From: UBA3839 sp902776985 | GTDB taxonomy: Bacteria; Bacteroidota; Bacteroidia; Bacteroidales; Bacteroidaceae | Length of the DNA stretch: 64,000 bases | Direction: 5' to 3' | NCBI GenBank assembly: GCA_902776985.1 | Contig: CACYSD010000007.1 | Location: 1 to 64,000 of the forward strand | In this document: positions 38,896 through 47,244 of the stretch, in pieces | Layout: every line of letters begins with the position of its first letter | Numbering within the stretch: position 1 is the first letter of the stretch | Made by a program: the position numbers and the translations under genes | Notes under the pieces: model-generated | Told to the model about the DNA's origin: nothing | Databases searched by the model: none | Seen by the model: only the letters and a program-made list of their open reading frames with translations

Positions 38896-41016
38896 ATGAA
38901 AAGAATTCTATTATTATTGGTGGCGATGGTGACGGCAATGGGAGCCACGGCACAGAGGACACTGGCGGAGGCTGAGCACCGACGCAGTGCAAGTGAGGAA
39001 ATCAAGGAGAACAGGTGGCTCGCTGGCAGCAACTACCTGGACTATGACCGTGCTTACGGGGAGGGTAACGACCGCCTGACTCCTGCTCCGAAGGGGTATG
39101 AGCCTTATTACCTCACGCACTACGGACGCCACGGTGCACGGTGGCTGCTGGGCGACAGGGACTATATGCCGGCAATCGATCCGCTGCGCAAGGCTAAGGC
39201 GGACGGCAAGATTACTGCCATCGGTCTGGAGACTCTGGATAAGCTGGAGCGTTTCTTTCCTACGTCTAAGGGACGTATGGGTGACCTTACGACTGTGGGC
39301 GAGCGCCAGCACCACGGCATCGGAAAGCGAATGGCTGAGCATTTCCCCGAGATCTTCAAGACGAAGGGGGTGAAGATTGATGCCCGCAGCACGGTGGTGC
39401 AGCGTTGCATCCTCTCGATGATTGCGGAGTGCGAGGAACTGATGGCTGCCAACCCTACGGCTCGTATCCATAACGACGTGAGCGAGTCGCTGCAATACTA
39501 CCTGAACCAGAACTGGCGCGGACTGGTGCGCTACAGCAGCAGAACGAGAGGTGCAGCGGTTGATCCTTTCCGCCAGAAACTGACGCATCCGGAACGTATC
39601 TGCGAGGTGATGTTCACCGACCAGGAATGGGTGCGCAAGAATATCAATGCAGGGCAGTTTATGCGTCACCTCTTCGACGTGGCTATGAATATGCAGAGCC
39701 ATGACGGGGAACTGGACCGCCGCCTGCATGTGTCGAACGACACGGGATCAGGTGCTGACCTCATCAACCTCTTCACCGACGAGGAGCTGTATGACCAGTG
39801 GCGCATCCGCAATGTGGACTGGTACACGGGCTACGGCGCTGCTCCTGTGACTGGCAGCGTGATGCAGTTCAGCCAGTTTAACTTGCTCAAGAATATAATC
39901 GAGACGGCTGACACAGTTACCCAGCCTCAGGCTACCCTGCGCTTCGGTCACGAGGTGTGTGTGATGCCGCTGGCGTGTCTGCTGGAACTGGGCAACTGCG
40001 GAGCGGCGGTGGAGAACCTGGACTCGCTGGATGCCTACTGGCGCAACTACGATATCTTCCCGATGGGCTGCAACGTGCAGCTGATATTCTACCGCCCGAA
40101 GAAGGGCAAGCAGGGTGACATCCTCGTGAAGGCTCTGCTCAACGAGAAGGAGATGTCCTTGCCTGTGGCTACTGACCAGCATCCTTACTACCGCTGGGCT
40201 GACCTGCGTGAATACTATGTGAAGAAACTGAAGGACTTCGAAGCGCTGGAGAAGGAGTCGACGATGCGTCAGCCGCTGACTGTCCGCGGAAGTGTGGGCA
40301 AACTGCGTGGCGACGTGCAGGGTGTGCCCATCGACAGCATGAACAGGAAGGTGCCTGTAGTGGTGATTATGCACGGATTCACAGGCAACCGCAAGGAAAC
40401 GCTCCTCACGAACCTGGCTGACGAACTGGAGAAGCAGAACGTGGCTACTGTCCGTTTTGACTTCAACGGCCACGGCGAGAGTGAAGGGGACTTCAGCAAC
40501 ATGACTATCCGCAACGAGATTGAGGATGCAAAGATTGTCATACGTCAGCTGCGCAAGCGTCCATGGGTGGGTCCCATCTCCGTGGTGGGTCATTCCCAGG
40601 GTGGAGTGATAGCAACGATGGTTGCAGGAGAGATGGGCACCGACACGATTGCGAGTGCGCTGCTCTACGCTCCGGCTGCGAATATCCCTTACGAATCGAA
40701 AGAGGGTATGATGCTGGGCGCCAAGTTCGATGCTAAGAAGGTACCTGAATATGTGAATGTATGGGGACGCAAAGTAGGCAGGGATTATATTCTGATTGCC
40801 CAGAATCTGCCTCTGAACGCTACCGCTGCCTCATACCGCGGACCTGTTTGCATCCTCCACGGAACGGGTGACACGGCTGTGCCTCACCGCTTCGGAGAGG
40901 AACTGAAAAAGCAGTTCCCGAACTCTGAAATCCACCTCTACGAGGGCGAAAACCACGGATTCGGGAAAGCAAGAAAGAAAGCGGTGGATGAAGGAGTGGA
41001 GTTCCTTTTGAAATGA
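38896..41016 (+). CDS. Histidine-acid phosphatase (phytase/MINPP-like) fused to an alpha/beta-hydrolase
   Basis: The 706-residue protein has a type I signal peptide (cleavage near TAQ20). Residues ~25-440 form a branch-2 histidine phosphatase: RHGAR at 78-82 (HYGRHGARW) and the distal 'FGHE' pair (His352-Glu353). Residues ~455-706 form an alpha/beta-hydrolase like feruloyl/cinnamoyl esterases: 'VVVIMHGFTGNRKETLLTNL', nucleophile Ser567 in GHSQGG, Asp659 in GTGDTAVP, His687 in ENHGFG. Both triads look intact, so a secreted bifunctional enzyme acting on phytate and ester-linked plant phenolics is plausible. No frameshift separates the parts. It precedes a terminator. Confidence 0.88.
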   Translation: MKRILLLLVAMVTAMGATAQRTLAEAEHRRSASEEIKENRWLAGSNYLDYDRAYGEGNDRLTPAPKGYEPYYLTHYGRHGARWLLGDRDYMPAIDPLRKAKADGKITAIGLETLDKLERFFPTSKGRMGDLTTVGERQHHGIGKRMAEHFPEIFKTKGVKIDARSTVVQRCILSMIAECEELMAANPTARIHNDVSESLQYYLNQNWRGLVRYSSRTRGAAVDPFRQKLTHPERICEVMFTDQEWVRKNINAGQFMRHLFDVAMNMQSHDGELDRRLHVSNDTGSGADLINLFTDEELYDQWRIRNVDWYTGYGAAPVTGSVMQFSQFNLLKNIIETADTVTQPQATLRFGHEVCVMPLACLLELGNCGAAVENLDSLDAYWRNYDIFPMGCNVQLIFYRPKKGKQGDILVKALLNEKEMSLPVATDQHPYYRWADLREYYVKKLKDFEALEKESTMRQPLTVRGSVGKLRGDVQGVPIDSMNRKVPVVVIMHGFTGNRKETLLTNLADELEKQNVATVRFDFNGHGESEGDFSNMTIRNEIEDAKIVIRQLRKRPWVGPISVVGHSQGGVIATMVAGEMGTDTIASALLYAPAANIPYESKEGMMLGAKFDAKKVPEYVNVWGRKVGRDYILIAQNLPLNATAASYRGPVCILHGTGDTAVPHRFGEELKKQFPNSEIHLYEGENHGFGKARKKAVDEGVEFLLK

Positions 41017-41021
41017 AGAAT

Positions 41022-41100
41022 GTCTGCGGCAAAACCGCAGACCACTGAACATAAAGTAAATGGCAACACCTTTTCACAAAGATGTTGCCACTTTTTTTTT
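41022..41100 (+). terminator. Double hairpin terminator
   Basis: GTCTGCGG/CCGCAGAC (41022-41042), then TGGCAACA/TGTTGCCA (41061-41090) followed by a run of nine T. Confidence 0.85.
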
Positions 41101-41203
41101 ATTCACGTAATTCTAAAAGTTTCTATGTGAGTGTATGGCTAACTTTCACGATGCAAAGGTCGGAAGAATGGCGCATATACACAATACCTAAAAATAGGGG
41201 AAA

Positions 41204-41248
41204 GACCCCCTCCGCCTTGCAGGCACCTCCCCCGTAAAGGGTAGGAAC
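41204..41248. repeat. Dispersed GC-rich repeat after the porin gene
   Basis: GACCCCCTCCGCCTTGCAGG then CACCTCCCCCGTAAAGGG and GTAGGAAC. It starts 2 nt beyond the stop codon of the minus-strand porin gene. It shows the same GACCC start and GTAG end pattern as the family. Confidence 0.65.
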
Positions 41249-41250
41249 TT

Positions 41251-43314
41251 TTAATCGTAGAAGTTCCAGCTGATGCCCATGTGGAGACCTGAGGGGTTCA
41301 TGGGGTAGTGAGGTGCCCAGAAGTAACGGCCATCGCTCTGGTTTACGTGATAGTACTGGATATAGAATCGGCAGCGCTTGAGCGCAAGGTTGGCATAGAC
41401 GTTGATAAGCGGATAATTGCCTATGGGAATGCGCTTGGCGGTCTGCTGTGTGACGAACTGCCCGATGGCGGGTGAGTAATCGGGGGCGAAATACTCGGTG
41501 AAGTAGGTGAGGTCGGCTCCGACCTGACAATTGAGCACCTTGGCTATCTTGAAGTCAAGGAAGAGGTTGCTGTGGAGTGTGATGACCGGCAGCGGGAGCA
41601 CATCCTTGTGGCTGGTGGTCTGATAGGTGATGTCGTTGTTGAAATGGAGGGGGCCGAACTTGAGTCGCTGCAGCAGCTGGGCGCTGATGATCTGGATGTT
41701 GTCGCTGCACTGGCGAACGACGGCTTCGTTGGTATAGACGGTGGTGCCGTCGGATGTGGTGACGGCTGTGCCTACATTGGCGAAGTAGGTGTAGTTCTTT
41801 ATATTCTCAAGCTGAACGGTGAGCTGTGTCTTGGTGTGGGGCACGGTGATGGTGGCTCCGAGGCGTGTCTGGGTGACGCGGTCGCAGGTGCGGTCCCACC
41901 ATGCATAGGTGGAGTGGTAGTGGTCGTAGTAGAAGTTGGGATTCTCACGGCTGATGAGTCCCTGGAGCTGCACTTGTGCGGTGTCGCCGAGGAGTGGGAG
42001 GTTAAGCTCTCCTGTTCCGCTGATGTTCATGTCGCCGGCATTGGTTCCTGCAACTACCACGTTGGCTTCGGCATCGTAGTGGATGTAGGTGCCCTGGGTG
42101 CGGCGGAGCTGTCCGCCAATGAGTACGTCGTTTTCGTTGTAGGTGGTGTTGCGCAGGGTGGTGGTGGCGGCACCGGCAATGGTGTCGGGCATGACGTGGT
42201 GGCGGTGGCGGAATCCTACATAGGCACTGAGTCCAGCCACGGCATAACGGTTGAAGCCTTCATGGAGTGTGACTCCGACGTTGTTGACTATCTCGAACAT
42301 GCTGTGGCGGTCGTTGACGGAGTCGCCAGGCAGGTACTGATGTGTGTAGTAATTGGTAGGCTGCACATAGGATTTGTAGTTGCGGCGGTCGCTTTCGAGG
42401 GTGAAGGCGTGGAAGAGGCTGGTGACTGGCACGAATACCTCGTGGCGGCTGGTGGAGTCGCCTTCGGTGCGGTGGAATCCTATGTGGTAGCGGTGGTTGA
42501 GATTGACGATGTCGTGTTCCTGACGCACCCATGTCTGCTGGAGGTTGGTGGGTATGTCCTTGGAGTCGTACTTCTGTGTCATGTTCTCGGGGTTGGTGAT
42601 GTAGCCGTCATCGGTGATACCTCCGTTCTCACCCATCTTCATGTAGTTGTGGGTGTAGCGGAAGTGGAGGTCGTAGCGGTCGTTGATGTAGGAGAAGAAT
42701 GCGGTCGGTCCCATGAATGACGTGGACTGATTGTCGTAGTATCCTTGTCCGTACATATAGTCGTAGATGGCTCCGAAATTGAAGTGCTTGCCTACGTTGT
42801 TGGTGTAGATGGCACGGAAGTGGTCGGAACCGGTCTGCTTGGAACCGCACCAGTTGTAGGTGAGGTTCATATAGGGCGACTTGGTGTTGTAGTGCCGGAA
42901 GTTCTTCAGAGGCACGAGGAACTGGTCGAAGGGCTGTGTGAAGATGAATTCGTGGTTCACCTCCCGCTGCATGTAGATGCGGTTGATGCGTGGTGAACCG
43001 AGGTTGGAGAGGGTGTTGTACTGCCCGAAGAGTCCCTCGGAACGGTCGGAATTCTGATAGAGGTAGGTGAGTGTATCGACATCCACGTCGATGGTCTCGG
43101 CATAGATGGGATGGATGGTGTGGGCAGTGATGTCGACAGGAACGACCTTGCTGCTTCTGTGGCCTTCTTTCTCGTCTATGGAATCGCCCTCAACACCGAG
43201 GTCTACGCCTGTGTTGCTCTCGAGTTCGCTGATGATGCGCTGTGCCCGTGTCGTGGTGACACAGGTAAGGAGCAGGATGATTGTGAGTAGTGATGAGAGA
43301 CGAGTGATGCGCAT
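41251..43314 (-). CDS. Putative outer-membrane porin (Porin_10-like)
   Basis: The 687-residue protein has a signal peptide (ending TRAQ25). A short pre-barrel region (residues ~26-95) leads to a long beta-barrel: 'LFGQYNTLSNLGSPRINRIY', 'TKSPYMNLTYNWCGSKQTGS', 'FRAIYTNNVGKHFNFGAIYD', 'DRYDLHFRYTHNYMKMGENG', and the final 'LKRCRFYIQYYHVNQSDGRY' strands ending in 'MGISWNFYD' with a terminal aromatic. This matches the Bacteroidetes putative-porin family (Porin_10, about 650 residues), substrate unknown. It probably shares a transcript with the small membrane gene at 43334, whose stop lies 19 nt upstream of it. Confidence 0.78.
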   Translation of the reverse strand: MRITRLSSLLTIILLLTCVTTTRAQRIISELESNTGVDLGVEGDSIDEKEGHRSSKVVPVDITAHTIHPIYAETIDVDVDTLTYLYQNSDRSEGLFGQYNTLSNLGSPRINRIYMQREVNHEFIFTQPFDQFLVPLKNFRHYNTKSPYMNLTYNWCGSKQTGSDHFRAIYTNNVGKHFNFGAIYDYMYGQGYYDNQSTSFMGPTAFFSYINDRYDLHFRYTHNYMKMGENGGITDDGYITNPENMTQKYDSKDIPTNLQQTWVRQEHDIVNLNHRYHIGFHRTEGDSTSRHEVFVPVTSLFHAFTLESDRRNYKSYVQPTNYYTHQYLPGDSVNDRHSMFEIVNNVGVTLHEGFNRYAVAGLSAYVGFRHRHHVMPDTIAGAATTTLRNTTYNENDVLIGGQLRRTQGTYIHYDAEANVVVAGTNAGDMNISGTGELNLPLLGDTAQVQLQGLISRENPNFYYDHYHSTYAWWDRTCDRVTQTRLGATITVPHTKTQLTVQLENIKNYTYFANVGTAVTTSDGTTVYTNEAVVRQCSDNIQIISAQLLQRLKFGPLHFNNDITYQTTSHKDVLPLPVITLHSNLFLDFKIAKVLNCQVGADLTYFTEYFAPDYSPAIGQFVTQQTAKRIPIGNYPLINVYANLALKRCRFYIQYYHVNQSDGRYFWAPHYPMNPSGLHMGISWNFYD

Positions 43315-43333
43315 AGAATGTATGTTTCCTACT

Positions 43334-43603
43334 TCAGAAGAGGAATCGCAGGATGAATTCCACGATTTTGATTACCATTGCTCCGAACCCGACGATGAAG
43401 AAAGCCGTGCGGTCGTTGGGGTAGAGGAAATAGAGCGCAATGGCTACGATGAATCCGAGCATGAAAAGGGTGTTGAGAAGGAGTCGGAGCTGTGACTTCT
43501 TCTCGTCGCTGATCTTGCCGCTGCGTTGTGGGCGGCGGTGCTTGCGAGGCTTGTTCTGCTCAAGCGCCTCAGCTATGATTTGGTCTATGTCGGATGTTTT
43601 CAT
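43334..43603 (-). CDS. Small membrane protein, unknown function
   Basis: The 89-residue protein has a basic N-terminal half (KPRKHRRPQRSGKISDEKKS) and two hydrophobic segments near residues 41-61 and 66-86 (LLLNTLFMLGFIVAIALYFL; FFIVGFGAMVIKIVEFILRF). No family was recognised. It lies just upstream of the porin gene and is probably co-transcribed with it. Confidence 0.65.
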   Translation of the reverse strand: MKTSDIDQIIAEALEQNKPRKHRRPQRSGKISDEKKSQLRLLLNTLFMLGFIVAIALYFLYPNDRTAFFIVGFGAMVIKIVEFILRFLF

Positions 43604-43631
43604 AAAAAAAACCTTCTCTAACTCCCAAAAA

Positions 43632-43662
43632 GACCCTCTCTAACTCCCCCAAGGGGGAGAAC
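43632..43662. repeat. Dispersed repeat, second subtype
   Basis: GACCCTCTCTAACTCCCCCA then AGGGGGAGAAC has a perfect CTCCCCCAAGGGGGAG palindrome. A partial copy (ACCTTCTCTAACTCCC) precedes it at 43611. The same subtype appears inverted at 59223-59255. Confidence 0.65.
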
Positions 43663-43721
43663 TGCCATATGGATGGGAACTCTCTTCATTTTGAAAAATG
43701 CTGGGGTTAGGCATTAAGAAC

Positions 43722-44369
43722 CTAAAAACTCAAGCTCTCAGATATTTCCTTGAAGATTTCATCGAAGGTGTCAATGGTCTTGATGCGGAACTTGGCTACG
43801 CCGTGGAGGAGTTTGCCTTTATTGGAGAATGCCTGAGAGTCGGTTATCCAGTCTTCTGCAGCTATGCGCTCAGTTGTTTCGCTGAGGTTGTAGGTGTAGT
43901 AGATATTGGTGGCTGTGATGTCGACCTTGTCCTTGCCGATGGTGATGGTGAGGAGGTACTGGAAACGGGTGGCATCGCGGACGAGTGCCTTGCTGTTGAA
44001 TACGAGTTCCTCATCACCCTGACATTCAACCTGTCCGTTGTCGTTGATGTTGACTGTAGGGAATTCGAAGTTCTTGAAGTAGTCAACGTCGCGCCATTCT
44101 CCACGCTGGGTGTTGGGGGTGTAGCGGAGGCTTGCCCAACGGGCGATGGCTTCCTTAGCCTTCTCTGGTGTGTAACCTGCAACGGCGGCAGCGTCGATAG
44201 TGTGATTGAATACTACCTTTCCGGCTTCTTCCTTGATGGCGCCTTGCATGTATTCGGTACGTGGTTTGCGTCCCTGATATTCTTTCTTTGTGAAGAGGCC
44301 TTGAGCCTGTGCTTCGAATGTGCACATAGTGCAGAAAAGCACTGTGAGAGCGAATATAACTTTCTTCAT
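43722..44369 (-). CDS. Exported DUF4468-domain protein
   Basis: The 215-residue protein has a type I signal peptide (ending AQAQ). The domain starts 'GKVVFNHTIDAAAVAGYTPE' and continues with 'GQVECQGDEELVFNSKALVR' and 'FQYLLTITIGKDKVDITATN', a pattern of DUF4468 (a TBP-like fold common in Bacteroides). Periplasmic or lipoprotein-associated location is inferred from the signal. Function is not established. It stands alone between the small membrane gene and mazG. Confidence 0.78.
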   Translation of the reverse strand: MKKVIFALTVLFCTMCTFEAQAQGLFTKKEYQGRKPRTEYMQGAIKEEAGKVVFNHTIDAAAVAGYTPEKAKEAIARWASLRYTPNTQRGEWRDVDYFKNFEFPTVNINDNGQVECQGDEELVFNSKALVRDATRFQYLLTITIGKDKVDITATNIYYTYNLSETTERIAAEDWITDSQAFSNKGKLLHGVAKFRIKTIDTFDEIFKEISESLSF

Positions 44370-44505
44370 ATTGATGCTTGATTTTTTATGTGCGGCAAAG
44401 TTACGGAAAAAAAGGGATAAAAATATAAATTATAAATTAAAAATTAAAAATCTCTGCGCAAAACCGCTGAGCACCGAACCTGGCAAAATCACAGAGCAGG
44501 GACTG

Positions 44506-44546
44506 GTAACTACTCCCCTCCCTTGGGAGGGGTAAGGGGGAGGGTC
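44506..44546. repeat. Dispersed GC-rich repeat overlapping the mazG 3' end
   Basis: GTAACTACTCCCCTCCCTTG then GGAGGGGTAAGGGGGAGGGTC. On the minus strand it encodes the last residues TLPLTPPKGGE and the TAG of mazG, in the same frame in which the element at 22205 encodes RTLPQTPPL-stop of IorA. Confidence 0.8.
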
Positions 44547-45325
44547 TTCCCTTTGGCTTCTTCCCATATTTCGTCCATTTCGGCGAGGGTGAGGTCGGCG
44601 AGGTTGCGTCCCTGTGCTATGGTTTTCTGCTCGAGATAGTTGAAGCGCTGGATGAATTTGTTGTTGGTGCGTTCGAGTGCGTTGTCGGGATTGATGTGGT
44701 AGAGGCGGGCAGCGTTGATGAGGGAGAAGAGGACGTCTCCGAACTCGTCGGTGGCTTTCTCCTTGTCCATATTGGCTACTTCAGCCTCGAACTCGGCTAT
44801 TTCCTCCTTTACCTTCTGCCAAACCTGCTCACGCTCCTCCCAGTCGAAGCCTACGTTGCGGGCTTTGTCCTGAATGCGGTAGGCCTTGATGAGCGAGGGT
44901 AGGGAATCGGGTACTCCTCCGAGTACGGTCTTCTTTTTCTTGCCTTTCTCCTGGAGCTTGAGCTGCTCCCAGTTCTTGAGCACTTCTCCTGCAGTCTCGG
45001 CAACGGCGTCGCCATAGACATGGGGGTGGCGGAAGATGAGTTTGTCGCTCTCGCGGTTGCACACGTCTGCCATGTCGAAATCGCCTTTCTCCTGGCCGAT
45101 GCGTGAATAGAATATCATGTGCATGAGTACGTCGCCAATCTCCTCGCAGATGTTGTCGGCATCGTTCTTGATGAGTGCGTCGCACAGTTCGTATGTTTCC
45201 TCAATGGTGTTGGGGCGCAGACTCTCGTTGGTCTGCTTCTTGTCCCAAGGGCATTTCTCACGGAGTGTGTCGAGTACATCGAGCAGACGTCCGAAAGCTT
45301 CGAGTTTTTCTTGTCTGGTGTGCAT
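44510..45325 (-). CDS. mazG: Nucleoside triphosphate pyrophosphohydrolase MazG
   Basis: The 271-residue protein has two MazG domains. The first contains 'LLDVLDTLREKCPWDKKQTN', 'EETYELCDALIKNDADNICE' and 'EIGDVLMHMIFYSRIG' (EExxE...ExxD metal sites). The second contains 'KVKEEIAEFEAEVANMDKEK' and 'DEFGDVLFSLINAARLYHIN'. It hydrolyses NTPs to NMP + PPi (house-cleaning). The C-terminal ~11 residues are encoded by the inserted repeat; the natural end was probably near WEEAKGK. Confidence 0.93.
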   Translation of the reverse strand: MHTRQEKLEAFGRLLDVLDTLREKCPWDKKQTNESLRPNTIEETYELCDALIKNDADNICEEIGDVLMHMIFYSRIGQEKGDFDMADVCNRESDKLIFRHPHVYGDAVAETAGEVLKNWEQLKLQEKGKKKKTVLGGVPDSLPSLIKAYRIQDKARNVGFDWEEREQVWQKVKEEIAEFEAEVANMDKEKATDEFGDVLFSLINAARLYHINPDNALERTNNKFIQRFNYLEQKTIAQGRNLADLTLAEMDEIWEEAKGKTLPLTPPKGGE

Positions 45326-45347
45326 GATTAATTTTATAATTTTGTCT

Positions 45348-45356
45348 CCAAAGTTA
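45348..45356 (-). promoter_or_regulatory. -7 promoter element of mazG
   Basis: Minus-strand TAACTTTGG, 23 nt before the mazG ATG. The -33 element is not clear. Confidence 0.45.
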
Positions 45357-45396
45357 GGGAGTTTTCTCCAATAATTGTAGTTTTAACCCTTTAAAA

Positions 45397-45427
45397 TTGC
45401 AAAAATGGAAAAAGTGAAGTAATTTTG
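45397..45427 (+). promoter_or_regulatory. Promoter of the M6 protease gene
   Basis: TTG (45397-45399), 20 nt, TAATTTTG (45420-45427) then C. The ~100-nt leader to ATG 45528 holds no frame. Confidence 0.6.
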
Positions 45428-45527
45428 CACCGAATATGCGCCCTTTTATGACGGCAACACCTCACCTGACCACCGAACGGGGCGCAATTACATAATTGTA
45501 AACAACACCTAGTAGAATAAATTATAG

Positions 45528-47195
45528 ATGAAAAGATTTTACACATTATTGTTTATATGCGCGTGCGCAAGTCTTGCATCTGCACAGATAAAACCGCGTA
45601 ATGGTTTCGATCCAGAGAATCCTGATAACAGCGTTGCTGTCTATAGAGGAGGTAATTTTGCTTTTGAACAGCCATTGACGTCACGTCGTGTAGGTAATGC
45701 GGAGACTGCTCCTTTGCAACAAACAGGTAGTCCTCGTATTCCAGTAATTCTCGTGCAATTCAGTGATCTTCGTTTTATCAGCGGTCTTCCCGAAGGTAGT
45801 TCATGCCAGACTGAAGAGGATGCGAAACTGGTGAACGAGTTCTTTGATAAGTTCTGCAATGGTGAAGAAGGAACAGACTACTGGCGAGGTGCTGGAAGCT
45901 ATGGCGCTATTGCTGAGTATTTCCGCGACCAGTCTAATGGGTTATTTACACCTTCGTTTGAAATAATCGGCCCTATTACATTGGATAATGGCTATGCTTA
46001 CTATGGTAAGGACAATGGCTCATCGAAAGATGTAAATGTAATGCAGTTCTTCAAGGATACTATCGCCAAGGCACAGGAGTACTTCAGCTCATGGAGTGAT
46101 TTTGACAACAACGGTGACAACATTGTTGACCAGGCGTTCTTCCTTTATGCGGGAGAAGGACAGAACGGTAGTTCTGATACCAATACCATTTGGCCAAAAG
46201 AGCTTGCTTCGGGAGGTACTATTAACGGTATTTCTTATGGAAGCTATGGTTGTTGTAACGAAATATTCCAGGGTAGGACAGATGGCATTGGTGTATTTGT
46301 ACACGAAGTCAGTCACGCCCTCGGTTTGCCAGACTTCTATGATTATAGCTATATAGCCTATGGAATGGACTGCTGGGACTTGATGGACGGGGGTAATTAT
46401 TGCTCAAACGGATATTGCCCTTGTGGCTATAGTGCATACGAAAAGGATTTCATGGGATGGCAACCGCTGGTAGAACTGGATTTCAACACTCCTCAGCACC
46501 TGGTGCTTCAACCTATGCAAAGTGGTGGTGTCGGCTATAAGATTGTGAACCCCAACAACTCCAGTGAATACTATATCCTTGAGAACCGTCAGGCGAGAAG
46601 ATGGGACTTGTTTATAGGTAGAGGTACTTCAAAGACTAAAAACCATGGACTGCTGGTGACACATGTGGACTATAATGCGTCTGCATGGAATGGGAACTAC
46701 GTAAATGGTACAATCTTACACCAACGCATATCGCTTATTCCTGCCAACAACGAGTTGTACTCGTCTATAAATATGAATAACCAAGAAGAGTATAATAAGT
46801 TCATGACGGTAACAACAGGTAATTTATTCCCAGGACCTTTGGGCGTTACCTCGCTGGACTGGAAATCAGATATCATTTATTCCAATGCACTGGAAGATGA
46901 TCCTAATTATAAAACTTATGTATTCAAGCCTGTATATTACATTCCGTTCAACTGCAAACTGTTGAACATTGTGGAAAACGAAGACGGTACAGTGGAACTG
47001 GACTTCTGTCCAAACGGCGAAATGCCAGATGCTATTGAGATAGTGAATGCAGACGAGATGCCAGGCTTCCAACCAATCTTCTCCATCAACGGACAGAGGG
47101 TTGGAACTACTGATGCAAATGGCAATATGCCCGCTGCACTTAAACAGGTAAAGGGAATCTATGTCGTTAATAATAAGAAATTTGTCATAAAATAA
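45528..47195 (+). CDS. Secreted M6-family metalloprotease with type IX-like tail
   Basis: The 555-residue protein has a signal peptide (ending ASAQ20). The M6 core shows 'RIPVILVQFSDLRF', 'YFRDQSNGLFTPSFEIIGPI', 'DNNGDNIVDQAFFLYAGEGQ', the zinc motif HEVSH (259-263) in 'FVHEVSHALGLPDFYD', and 'GMDCWDLMDGGNYCSNGYCP', 'AYEKDFMGWQPLVEL' (Met-turn region). These are features of immune-inhibitor-A-like proteases. The C-terminus ('FQPIFSINGQRVG', 'LKQVKGIYVVNNKKFVIK') is a T9SS-like tail. It probably degrades host or dietary proteins. The CotH gene starts 49 nt downstream and may share its transcript. Confidence 0.88.
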   Translation: MKRFYTLLFICACASLASAQIKPRNGFDPENPDNSVAVYRGGNFAFEQPLTSRRVGNAETAPLQQTGSPRIPVILVQFSDLRFISGLPEGSSCQTEEDAKLVNEFFDKFCNGEEGTDYWRGAGSYGAIAEYFRDQSNGLFTPSFEIIGPITLDNGYAYYGKDNGSSKDVNVMQFFKDTIAKAQEYFSSWSDFDNNGDNIVDQAFFLYAGEGQNGSSDTNTIWPKELASGGTINGISYGSYGCCNEIFQGRTDGIGVFVHEVSHALGLPDFYDYSYIAYGMDCWDLMDGGNYCSNGYCPCGYSAYEKDFMGWQPLVELDFNTPQHLVLQPMQSGGVGYKIVNPNNSSEYYILENRQARRWDLFIGRGTSKTKNHGLLVTHVDYNASAWNGNYVNGTILHQRISLIPANNELYSSINMNNQEEYNKFMTVTTGNLFPGPLGVTSLDWKSDIIYSNALEDDPNYKTYVFKPVYYIPFNCKLLNIVENEDGTVELDFCPNGEMPDAIEIVNADEMPGFQPIFSINGQRVGTTDANGNMPAALKQVKGIYVVNNKKFVIK

Positions 47196-47244
47196 ACAAA
47201 CTCAAAATACACGTTAATAACTCCTAATCAAAAACTACGAAAGA

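Noticed and set aside
41572..42720. Long plus-strand frame (382 codons) rich in Val/Glu/Gly
   Set aside because: It is antisense to the signal-peptide-bearing porin at 41251-43314, has biased low-complexity composition and no family resemblance.
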